Assembly: GCA_964035795.1 (NCBI GenBank)
Contig: OZ038321.1
Coordinates: 21,454,283 to 21,518,282 of the forward strand
Direction of reading: 5' to 3'
DNA length: 64,000 bases
Source of the DNA: Pterobdella sp. o SKG-2022
Taxonomy: Eukaryota > Annelida > Clitellata > Hirudinida > Piscicolidae
Part shown: positions 47,037 to 59,300 of the stretch, piece after piece
Numbering within the stretch: position 1 is the stretch's first letter
Layout of the letters: each line of letters opens with the position of its first letter
Notes under the pieces: generated by a model
What the model was told of the DNA's origin: nothing
Seen by the model: only the letters and a program-made list of their open reading frames with translations
The model's database searches: none
Made by a program: the position numbers and the translations under genes

Positions 47037-48383
47037 ATGGACCAAGAGGCTTGTACCACTGAGGTGGTGCCCATAAAGAGCATTATTCCATTACCGACTG
47101 CTGCTTACCAACTAATTAAAAGAACCATTGAATCATCTTCTTATAAAGTAAATGCTGACATGAACAAGGAAGTTGATATAAATACTGACCACATGCTTGA
47201 AAAGAATAAAAAGCCCCAAGACACCAGCATCACATCACGTTTAAAAGCCATTTCTTTCTCCGAAAAGGCCACTCATCAAAGTATGTTTAAATACTTTTTA
47301 AGCACCATCTTTGAAATTTATTGGAAGTAAGAAGTTTGCGTTAAATCTTTCATGTGTGAAACCAATTATTTGAAATAATAGCTTCAGAAAAAGAAAACTT
47401 GGTGAAAGCTGTATGTGTGAATGATCAATGGTTTGCCCTTGACGCTGAAGAATTACAAGAATGCTATAAAAAAGACATACGCGAGGTTAAAATATCAAAG
47501 TTTTCGATAGAAAATAGTTTTTTATCTGCTCTGAAGAACTACTTCGAAGAGGTTAATTTAAAGAAAAACGTGGAAAACAAAAAAACAGCTTGTACAAATG
47601 ACAAATTGACACAAAATTTCATTCAACTGAGTAACAGCAGCTCTAGCGGTGATAGTAATGGTAACTCGAGCAACTGCAGCAGTATCGATAACGGAAGCAG
47701 CAACAGCAGTACGGACCAAAATGGCAGTATTTCGAGTGCTGACAGCAATCGTAGTAACGCTAGTAGTAATAGTTGTAAGAGCAATATCAGTAAAAGTGAA
47801 GTAAGTGAAAGTAGTTACCACACTGTTGAAAGCAGGGACCGTTACGATTCTTGCTTGCATGAACACATTGATTCTATACTCGAAGATGACGATATTTTTG
47901 TTGATGATGACGACGATGAAAAAAAATTTACTGATGATTTCAATGATGCTAAGCTTAACTCAAAAGCCGGATTAATCCCTCAAAATACTTCATCAAATAA
48001 TCAGCACAATAATAATGAACATTTATTGAACAAAAAGATAAATAAATACATGTGTTTCCAATACAACAAGATTAATCATGAAATCATTGATAAATCAAAA
48101 CTTGAAGATAAGGAGGTGGAAGATAATGATTACGAGGATTACATTAGCAGCAGTGAAGGAGGTAATAAAGTAACTTATTCACGTTTGTTAAATAATATTA
48201 TGAAAAAAAAAGTACTTGAATGTGCAAACTATAAATGAATTGCTTTTAGACTGGAGTGATAATGCTGGTTGTGAAGAAGATCAAGGGGAAGAGTATGAAA
48301 AAGAAAAAGAAACTAAAGAAAAAAATGAAGAAACAAAAGAATATGACCAACGAAAAGGTAAAAAAATTGACTGTGAAAAATAA
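47037..48383 (+). CDS. Unrecognised gene: acidic Ser/Asn-rich protein, three exons, ~383 aa
   Basis: Exons are proposed at 47037-47280, 47388-48161 and 48250-48383; donors GTATGT and GTAATA and acceptors TTCAG and TTTTAG keep phase throughout. If the second intron is retained the protein instead ends at 48238. Residues 1-81 include VVPIKSIIPLPTAAYQLIKR. A compact segment follows (KENLVKAVCVNDQWFALDAE, then SFLSALKNYFEEVNL) that looks folded. Then comes a low-complexity Ser/Asn/Gly tract (about residues 160-215), a cluster of acidic runs (DDDIFVDDDDDEKK, DNDYEDYISSSEG) and a Lys/Glu-rich tail. No signal peptide, membrane segment or known domain was recognised. Composition suggests a nuclear or otherwise intracellular, partly disordered protein, but no function can be assigned. 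Confidence 0.6.
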
Positions 48384-50319
48384 AAGTGGGACATTTTCAT
48401 TTTTGAACAGAAAAATCAAAAAGAATTTTATAAATTCGTTTGAAGTTCTGCGTTGGAAAAATTATTATACAGTCTAGGAAACAGAAAAAACAAAAGTGAA
48501 TGCAATGAATTTTCTCATATGAAGTATTTTGATAGGCATTAGTAAACTATCTCCTTTAAGCTTGGAAGAAAATAGCTGACAAATTATATTTGAATAAATT
48601 TGAATCAATTATTTTGAAAAAGATAATAACTTTATGGAAATAAAATTTTGAAAGTTTGATTTCATGATATAAATCATAATATTGAAAGTGTTTATTGAAG
48701 TCAGATTACATTCTCAATAAATGCACAAATAAAACAAAAAAAATTATATAGTAAAAGTTGAAAAAATTGAAAATGTTATATGAACAAAAAAATATTTTCA
48801 AGTGACGTTCAGAAACTATATTAAACAATGGTTAACATTGAACAAGAAAAAAATTAAACCTAAATTTGATGATACACCTAAGAAACCCTTGAAAACTTAT
48901 AAAGACATTTAACAAGTTCTTGGTTGTTTCATACGTTCTGTACAGAGGTGGTCCAGAATGAAAACAACTTTCTGGTATGAACAATGTTCTTTAGCTTCTT
49001 CTTCCAATTCGTGGAAAGCACTGGGAAAATAAAATAGTTTAAGGAATTTTTACATCGTTTAAATTAAATATTACAAAAACCGTGATTATTTTTCTAAAAT
49101 ATCAACTTACTCAAACTAGTCTCTGGTACTTACATACCAATGATTGAATGCGTATATAGATAATTCATCAAAAACTAATGCTTCTTGATAAGGTTCAACT
49201 TCATGTTTTATAAAGCATTCAATTTATCTATATACTGCCTTGTATTTTAAAAGATGTGAAAAATTTAATTCAAAAGATACATAAGATATGTTTAAAAAAA
49301 TACATCACAATCCGAAGGAAGCCGGCCTCGAAAAATCTATCTCTACTACGACGTTTAAAACTAAAATACTACATGGAAAACCAAGAAAACCAAGCAAAAT
49401 AATGAGATTCTTTGACCTTGGAGTTATTCAAAATTTTTTAAACTGGATGCTCTTTGAAAACAATATCACCAAAAAACATCAAGAACAAATCGACAAAAAA
49501 AATACTTATCTATACTTGTGTAAAACAAACGATTGAGTCACCAAACAAAGCTTTCATCAGCAGTTATTTTCACTATAGTATTAAACTTCAAACTGGAAAT
49601 ATAAGTTATCATGAATATCTATTAAACTTTCATGCAAAAAAAAACGTGTATAGGATAGAAACAAGAAAACATTATCACGGGGAAGTCTCAGTAATGAAGA
49701 GACAAGGTCAAGCCTACAAACTGGAAGAAAAAGCGTCCAAAATACTGTTGAATCCGTAAAACTGGATACAAAAACTGAAAAAACCCGAAAGTCTTGAAAG
49801 TTTATTAATAAAAAAATAAAAACAAATTACTGAAAAGGAAACCCTAAAAATGAAAAATAAGTTGGAAAAAATGGTACAACTACCCAAAACTTACAGTAAA
49901 GCCGGAGACATGGGACTCACTAAGGCATGTTAATTAATCAAAAAAAGAACATAGACAATACCTCAGAAAATATTCAATGATGAAGAAATCTTTGATTATG
50001 TTTTCAATCTCTGATCTCTACATCAACAATTAAGATTGATAAATATGTTATTCTAAGAATAACATGGTGTAATAAAAAAGAGAGACTTGAAAAGTTTTTA
50101 AAAATAAATTTGCATTGAGCTTTGGAAACTTTGTGTTTAATTTTATGTATATCATGATTGAGTAAAGAAAAATTATTATTGAAATGAAAAAATTGGATAA
50201 TGTGCCAAAAATAATGATAAAAGTTATAGATTCATACAATCAACAAGTGGGGTTAGAGATTATGATAAATCATGGATTAAATCCGAGAAATATAAAATAT
50301 TGATGAAATATTAATGAAA
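48384..50319. other. AT-rich intergenic sequence with small open frames
   Basis: Overlapping Lys-rich frames at 49288-49536 and 49454-49759 (82 and 101 codons) have no similarity I recognise. A different-frame continuation around 49500 could mean a decayed gene, but nothing supports this further. Confidence 0.35.
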
Positions 50320-53300
50320 TTACTGGCACAGCTGGATAAGAACTTCTTCTTTGTGTAGCTTTTTAAGATCTAAGTCTAACTCTGCAAAATTAACAGAGTT
50401 GATGCATGTGGTGTTGAAACGACCAGTAATACTGATTGTGGAGTTATCAATGGTTGTGAAAAGATAATTAGTTGTTTGAGTAGAAAAAGATTGGTTAGCT
50501 TGGAGTGGAATAGTAGAGAGATGGACATTGGAAGACAAATCATGAGATGGAATTAAATGGAAAGTGGTGCCTGTGATTGTGAAAGTTGTTGTTGTTAGAG
50601 TGGGAGTTGAAGTGGTGAGAGATGAATGATTGGCATACAAAATTGTAGTGTTTGCAAAAAGAGAACTAGACACGGTTTGAGGAAAAGGTGTAATTGGAAG
50701 TGATGTGGTAAAAGAAGTTGGTGCATGAGTGGAAATTATACTAGTTAAAACAGGTTCAGAGAAAAGAGACGAAAAGGAGAGGAGTTTTTGGTCGTTTATA
50801 GAAGGATCTGGATGATCCTCTAGGGTTGTTAAAAAATCAGAAGACGTGGACATTGTGAAAACTGATGAAGCATCAGGTTCGAGAGTAGTGATGTTATCAA
50901 GTGGTGTGCTAGATATTTCTTCTTCTGCTGTAAAGTCTGATGATGTAACTTGAATATCGATTGCCATAGTACTTGCTGTAACGTTGTCGGTGGTAGAAGT
51001 AAGATCGAGTTCAGCGCTGACGGTAGATAGTGTAGACTCTGGTAGTTCTGTAGACACAGTTTCTTCAGTTTCTTTTGTAAATTCATCAGTTACGTCGACG
51101 GATGGAACAGCTGTTGTAATATCAGTGATGGCTGTTGTGGCTTCATCAGTTACGTTATCGAACGTTGTGCTGACAGAAATGGTAGATAAAGTAGAAATTG
51201 TTGATGAAACTCCCGTTGCTTCTATTGTAGTTACAGTCACTACTTCTTCTATTGTTGTAACATTTTCTGCTTCGATAGGCGTAGTAATTGGTGTAGTTGC
51301 TTGAGGTTCGAGAGTAGTGATGTTTTCGAGTGGTGTGCTAAAGATTTCTTCTTCTGTAGTAACTTCTGGTGATGTAACTTGAATATCGATTGCCATAGTA
51401 CTTGCTGTAACGTTGTCGGCGGTAGAAGTAAGATCGAGTTCAGCGCTGACGGTAGATAGTGTAGACTCTGGTAGTTCTGTAGACACAGTTTCTTCAGTTT
51501 CTTTTGTAAATTCATCTGTTACGTCGACGGATGGAACAGCTGTTGTAATATCAGTGATGGCTGTTGTGGCTTCATCAGTTACGTTATCGAACGTTGTGCT
51601 GACAGAAATGGTAGATAAAGTAGAAATTGTTGATGAAACTCCCGTTGTTTCAATTGTAGTTACAGTCACTACTTCTTCTATTGTTGTAACATTTTCTGCT
51701 TCGATAGGCGTAGTAATTGGTGTAGTTGCTTGAGGTTCGAGAGTAGTGATGTTTTCGAGTGGTGTGCTAAAGATTACTTTTTCTGTAGTAACTTCTGGTG
51801 ATGTAACTTGAATATCGATTGCCATAGTACTTGCTGTAACGTTGTCGGCGGTAGAAGTAAGATCGAGTTCAGCGCTGACGGTAGATAGTGTAGACTCTGG
51901 TAGTTCTGTAGACAAAGTTTCTTCAGTTTCTTTTGTAAATTCATCAGTTACGTCGACGGATGGAACAGCTGTTGTAATATCAGTGATGGCTGTTGTGGCT
52001 TCATCAGTTACGTTATCGAACGTTGTGCTGACAGAAATGGTAGATAAAGTAGAAATTGTTGATGAAACTCCCGTTGCTTCAATTGTAGTTACAGTCACTA
52101 CTTCTTCTATTGTTGTAACATTTTCTGCTTCGATAGGCGTAGTAATTGGTGTAGTTGCTTGAGGTTCGAGAGTAGTGATGTTTTCGAGTGGTGTGCTAAA
52201 GATTTCTTTTTCTGTAGTAACTTCTGGTGATGTAACTTGAATATCGATTGCCATAGTACTTGCTGTAACGTTGTCGGCGGTAGAAGTAAGATCGAGTTCA
52301 GCGCTGACGGTAGATAGTGTAGACTCTGGTAGTTCTGTAGACACAGTTTCTTCAGTTTCTTTTGTAAATTCATCAGTTACGTCGACGGATGGAACAGCTG
52401 TTGTAATATCAGTGATGGCTGTTGTGGCTTCATCAGTTACGTTATCGAACGTTGTGCTGACCGAAATGGTAGATAAAGTAGAAATTGTTGATGAAACTCC
52501 CGTTGCTTCTATTGTAGTTACAGTCACTACTTCTTCTATTGTTGTAACATTTTCTGCTTTGATAGGCGTAGTAATTGGTGTAGTTGCTTGAGGTTCGAGA
52601 GTAGTGATGTTATCGAGTGGTGTGCTAAAGATTTCTTCTTCTGTAGTAACTTCTGGTGATGTAACTTGAATATCGATTGCCATAGTACTTGCTGTAACGT
52701 TGTCGGCGGTAGAAGTAAGATCGAGTTCAGCGCTGACGGTAGATAGTGTAGACTCTGGTAGTTCTGTAGACACAGTTTCTTCAGTTTCTTTTGTAAATTC
52801 ATCTGTTACGTCGACGGATGGAACAGCTGTTGTAATATCAGTGATGGCTGTTGTGGCTTCATCAGTTACGTTATCGAACGTTGTGCTGACAGAAATGGTA
52901 GATAAAGTAGAAATTGTTGATGAAACTCCCGTTGCTTCTATTGTAGTTACAGTCACTACTTCTTCTATTGTTGTAACATTTTCTGCTTCGATAGGCGTAG
53001 TAATTGGTGTAGTTGCTTGAGGTTCGAGAGTAGTGATGTTTTCGAGTGGTGTGCTAAAGATTACTTTTTCTGTAGTAACTTCTGGTGATGTAACTTGAAT
53101 ATCGATTGCCATAGTACTTGCTGTAACGTTGTCGGCGGTAGAAGTAAGATCGAGTTCAGCGCTGACGGTAGATAGTGTAGACTCTGGTAGTTCTGTAGAC
53201 AAAGTTTCTTCAGTTTCTTTTGTAAATTCATCAGTTACGTCGACGGATGGAACAGCTGTTGTAATATCAGTGATGGCTGTTGTGGCTTCATCAGTTACGT

Positions 53301-56300
53301 TATCGAACGTTGTGCTGACAGAAATGGTAGATAAAGTAGAAATTGTTGATGAAACTCCCGTTGCTTCAATTGTAGTTACAGTCACTACTTCTTCTATTGT
53401 TGTAACATTTTCTGCTTCGATAGGCGTAGTAATTGGTGTAGTTGCTTGAGGTTCGAGAGTAGTGATGTTTTCGAGTGGTGTGCTAAAGATTTCTTTTTCT
53501 GTAGTAACTTCTGGTGATGTAACTTGAATATCGATTGCCATAGTACTTGCTGTAACGTTGTCGGCGGTAGAAGTAAGATCGAGTTCAGCGCTGACGGTAG
53601 ATAGTGTAGACTCTGGTAGTTCTGTAGACACAGTTTCTTCAGTTTCTTTTGTAAATTCATCAGTTACGTCGACGGATGGAACAGCTGTTGTAATATCAGT
53701 GATGGCTGTTGTGGCTTCATCAGTTACGTTATCGAACGTTGTGCTGACCGAAATGGTAGATAAAGTAGAAATTGTTGATGAAACTCCCGTTGCTTCTATT
53801 GTAGTTACAGTCACTACTTCTTCTATTGTTGTAACATTTTCTGCTTTGATAGGCGTAGTAATTGGTGTAGTTGCTTGAGGTTCGAGAGTAGTGATGTTAT
53901 CGAGTGGTGTGCTAAAGATTTCTTCTTCTGTAGTAACTTCTGGTGATGTAACTTGAATATCGATTGCCGTAGTACTTGCTGTAACGTTGTCGGCGGTAGA
54001 AGTAAGATCGAGTTCAGCGCTGACGGTAGATAGTGTAGACTCTGGTAGTTCTGTAGACACAGTTTCTTCAGTTTCTTTTGTAAATTCATCTGTTACGTCG
54101 ACGGACGGTACAGCTGTTGTAATGTCAGTGATGGCTGGTGTGGCTTCATCAGTTACGTTATCGAACGTTGTGCTGACAGAAATGGTAGATAAAGTAGAAA
54201 TTGTTGATGAAACTCCCGTTGCTTCAATTGTAGTTACAGTCACTACTTCTTCTATTGTTGTAACATTTTCTGCTTCGATAGGCGTAGTAATTGGTCTAGT
54301 TGTTTGAGGTTCGATAGTAGTGATGTTTTCGAGTGGTGTGCTAAAGATTTCTTCTTCTGTAGTAACTTCTGGTGATGTAACTTGAATATCGATTGCCATA
54401 GTACTTGCTGTAACGTTGTCGGCGGTAGAAGTAAGATCGAGTTCAGCGCTGACGGTAGATAGTGTAGACTCTGGTAGTTCTGTAGACACAGTTTCTTCAG
54501 TTTCTTTTGTAAATTCATCTGTTACGTCGACGGATGGAACAGCTGTTGTAATATCAGTGATGGCTGTTGTGGCTTCATCAGTTACGTTATCGAACGTTGT
54601 GCTGACAGAAATGGTAGATAAAGTAGAAATTGTTGATGAAACTACCGTTGCTTCTATTGTAGTTACAGTCACTACTTCTTCTATTGTTGTAACATTTTCT
54701 GCTTCGATAGGCGTAGTAATTGGTGTAGTTGCTTGAGGTTCGAGAGTAGTGATGTTTTCGAGTGGTGTGCTAAAGATTTCTTCTTCTGTAGTAACTTCTG
54801 GTGATGTAACTTGAATATCGATTGCCGTAGTACTTGCTGTAACGTTGTCGGCGGTAGAAGTAAGATCGAGTTCAGCGCTGACGGTAGATAGTGTAGACTC
54901 TGGTAGTTCTGTAGACACAGTTTCTTCAGTTTCTTTTGTAAATTCATCTGTTACGTCGACGGATGGAACAGCTGTTGTAATATCAGTGATGGCTGTTGTG
55001 GCTTCATCAGTTACGTTATCGAACGTTGTGCTGACAGAAATGGTAGATAAAGTAGAAATTGTTGATGAAACTCCCGTTGCTTCTATTGTAGTTACAGTCA
55101 CTACTTCTTCTATTGTTGTAACATTTTCTGCTTCGATAGGCGTAGTAATTGGTCTAGTTGTTTGAGGTTCGATAGTAGTGATGTTTTCGAGTGGTGTGCT
55201 AAAGATTTCTTCTTCTGTAGTAACTTCTGGTGATGTAACTTGAATATCGATTGCCATAGTACTTGCTGTAACGTTGTCGGCGGTAGAAGTAAGATCGAGT
55301 TCAGCGCTGACGGTAGATAGTGTAAACTCTGGTAGTTCTGTAGACACAGTTTCTTCAGTTTCTTTTGTAAATTCATCTGTTACGTCGACGGACGGTACAG
55401 CTGTTGTAATATCAGTGATGGCTGTTGTGGCTTCATCAGTTACGTTATCGAACGTTGTGCTGACAGAAATGGTAGATAAAGTAGAAATTGTTGATGAAAC
55501 TCCCGTTGCTTCAATTGTAGTTACAGTCACTACTTCTTCTATTGTTGTAACATTTTCTGCTTCGATAGGCGTAGTAATTGGTGTAGTTGCTTGAGGTTCG
55601 AGAGTAGTGATGTTTTCGAGTGGTGTGCTAAAGATTTCTTCTTCTGTAGTAACTTCTGGTGATGTAACTTGAATATCGATTGCCATAGTACTTGCTGTGA
55701 CGTTGTCGGTTGTAGAAGTAAGATCGAGTTCAGCGCTGACGGTAGATAGTGTAAACTCTGGTAGTTCTGTAGACACAGTTTCTTCAGTTTCTTTTGTAAA
55801 TTCATCTGTTACGTCGACGGACGGTACAGCTGTTGTAATGTCAGTGATGGCTGGTGTGGCTTCATCAGTTACATTATCGAACGTTGTGCTGACAGAAATG
55901 GTAGATAAAGTAGAAATTGTTGATGAAACTCCCGTTGCTTCAATTGTAGTTACAGTCACTACTTCTTCTATTGTTGTAACATTTTCTGCTTCGATAGGCG
56001 TAGTAATTGGTGTAGTTGCTTGAGGTTCGAGAGTAGTGATGTTTTCGAGTGGTGTGCTAAAGATTTCTTCTTCTGTAGTAACTTCTGGTGATGTAACTTG
56101 AATATCGATTGCCATAGTACTTGCTGTAACGTTGTCGGTGGTAGAAGTAAGATCGAGTTCAGCGCTGACGGTAGATAGTGTAAACTCTGGTAGTTCTGTA
56201 GACACAGTTTCTTCAGTTTCTTTTGTAAATTCATCTGTTACGTCGACGGACGGTACAGCTGTTGTAATGTCAGTGATGGCTGGTGTGGCTTCATCAGTTA

Positions 56301-59300
56301 CATTATCGAACGTTGTGCTGACAGAAATGGTAGATAAAGTAGAAATTGTTGATGAAACTCCCGTTGCTTCAATTGTAGTTACAGTCACTACTTCTTCTAT
56401 TGTTGTAACATTTTCTGCTTCGATAGGCGTAGTAATTGGTGTAGTTGCTTGAGGTTCGAGAGTAGTGATGTTTTCGAGTGGTGTGCTAAAGATTTCTTTT
56501 TCTGTAGTAACTTCTGGTGATGTAACTTGAATATCGATTGCCATAGTAGTTGCTGTAACGTTGTCGGCGGTAGAAGTAAGATCGAGTTCAGCGCTGACGG
56601 TAGATAGTGTAAACTCTGGTAGTTCTGTAGACACAGTTTCTTCAGTTTCTTTTGTAAATTCATCTGTTACGTCGACGGACGGTACAGCTGTTGTAATGTC
56701 AGTGATGGCTGGTGTGGCTTCATCAGTTACATTATCGAACGTTGTGCTGACAGAAATGGTAGATAAAGTAGAAATTGTTGATGAAACTCCCGTTGCTTCA
56801 ATTGTAGTTACAGTCACTACTTCTTCTATTGTTGTAACATTTTCTGCTTCGATAGGCGTAGTAATTGGTGTAGTTGCTTGAGGTTCGAGAGTAGTGATGT
56901 TTTCGAGTGGTGTGCTAAAGATTTCTTCTTCTGTAGTAACTTCTGGTGATGTAACTTGAATATCGATTGCCATAGTACTTGCTGTAACGTTGTCGGTGGT
57001 AGAAGTAAGATCGAGTTCAGCGCTGACGGTAGATAGTGTAAACTCTGGTAGTTCTGTAGACACAGTTTCTTCAGTTTCTTTTGTAAATTCATCTGTTACG
57101 TCGACGGATGGAACAGCTGTTGTAATATCAGTGATGGCTGTTATGGCTTCATCAGTCACATTATCGAACGTTGTGCTGACAGAAATGGTAGATAAAGTAG
57201 AAATTGTTGATGAAACTCCCGTTGTTTCAATTGTAGTTACAGTCACTACTTCTTCTATTGTTGTAACATTTTCTGCTTCGATAGGCGTAGTAATTGGTGT
57301 AGTTGCTTGAGGTTCGAGAGTAGTGATGTTTTCGAGTGGTGTGCTAAAGATTTCTTCTTCTGTAGTAACTTCTGGTGATGTAACTTGAATATCGATTGCC
57401 ATAGTACTTGCTGTAACGTTGTCGGCGGTAGAAGTAAGATCGAGTTCAGCGCTGACGGTAGATAATGTAGACTCTGGTAGTTCTGTAGACACAGTTTCTT
57501 CAGTTTCTTTTGTAAATTCATCTGTTACGTCGACGGACGGTACAGCTGTTGTAATATCAGTGATGGCTGTTGTGGCTTCATCAGTTACGTTATCGAACGT
57601 TGTGGTGACAGAAATGGTAGATAAAGTAGAAATTGTTGATGAAACTCCCGTTGCTTCAATTGTAGTTACAGTCACTACTTCTTCTATTGTTGTAACATTT
57701 TCTGCTTCGATAGGCGTAGTAATTGGTGTAGTTGCTTGAGGTTCGAGAGTAGTGATGTTTTCGAGTGGTGTGCTAAAGATTTCTTCTTCTGTAGTAACTT
57801 CTGGTGATGTAACTTGAATATCGATTGCCATAGTACTTGCTGTAACGTTGTCGGTGGTAGAAGTAAGATCGAGTTCAGCGCTGACGGTAGATAGTGTAAA
57901 CTCTGGTAGTTCTGTAGACACAGTTTCTTCAGTTTCTTTTGTAAATTCATCTGTTACGTCGACGGACGGTACAGCTGTTGTAATGTCAGTGATGGCTGGT
58001 GTGGCTTCATCAGTTACATTATCGAACGTTGTGCTGACAGAAATGGTAGATAAAGTAGAAATTGTTGATGAAACTCCCGTTGCTTCAATTGTAGTTACAG
58101 TCACTACTTCTTCTATTGTTGTAACATTTTCTGCTTCGATAGGCGTAGTAATTGGTGTAGTTGCTTGAGGTTCGAGAGTAGTGATGTTTTCGAGTGGTGT
58201 GCTAAAGATTTCTTCTTCTGTAGTAACTTCTGGTGATGTAACTTGAATATCGATTGCCATAGTACTTGCTGTAACGTTGTCGGTGGTAGAAGTAAGATCG
58301 AGTTCAGCGCTGACGGTAGATAGTGTAAACTCTGGTAGTTCTGTAGACACAGTTTCTTCAGTTTCTTTTGTAAATTCATCTGTTACGTCGACGGACGGTA
58401 CAGCTGTTGTAATGTCAGTGATGGCTGGTGTGGCTTCATCAGTTACATTATCGAACGTTGTGCTGACAGAAATGGTAGATAAAGTAGAAATTGTTGATGA
58501 AACTCCCGTTGCTTCAATTGTAGTTACAGTCACTACTTCTTCTATTGTTGTAACATTTTCTGCTTCGATAGGCGTAGTAATTGGTGTAGTTGCTTGAGGT
58601 TCGAGAGTAGTGATGTTTTCGAGTGGTGTGCTAAAGATTTCTTCTTCTGTAGTAACTTCTGGTGATGTAACTTGAATATCGATTGCCATAGTACTTGCTG
58701 TAACGTTGTCGGCGGTAGAAGTAAGATCGAGTTCAGCGCTGACGGTAGATAATGTAGACTCTGGTAGTTCTGTAGACACAGTTTCTTCAGTTTCTTTTGT
58801 AAATTCATCTGTTACGTCGACGGACGGTACAGCTGTTGTAATATCAGTGATGGCTGTTGTGGCTTCATCAGTTACGTTATCGAACGTTGTGCTGACAGAA
58901 ATGGTAGATAAAGTAGAAATTGTTGATGAAACTCCCGTTGCTTCAATTGTAGTTACAGTCACTACTTCTTCTATTGTTGTAACATTTTCTGCTTCGATAG
59001 GCGTAGTAATTGGTGTAGTTGCTTGAGGTTCGAGAGTAGTGATGTTTTCGAGTGGTGTGCTAAAGATTTCTTCTTCTGTAGTAACTTCTGGTGATGTAAC
59101 TTGAATATCGATTGCCCTAGTACTTGCTGTAACGTTGTCGGCGGTAGAAGTAAGATCGAGTTCAGCGCTGACGGTAGATAGTGTAAACTCTGGTAGTTCT
59201 GTAGACACAGTTTCTTCAGTTTCTTTTGTAAATTCATCTGTTACGTCGACGGACGGTACAGCTGTTGTAATGTCAGTGATGGCTGGTGTGGCTTCATCAG

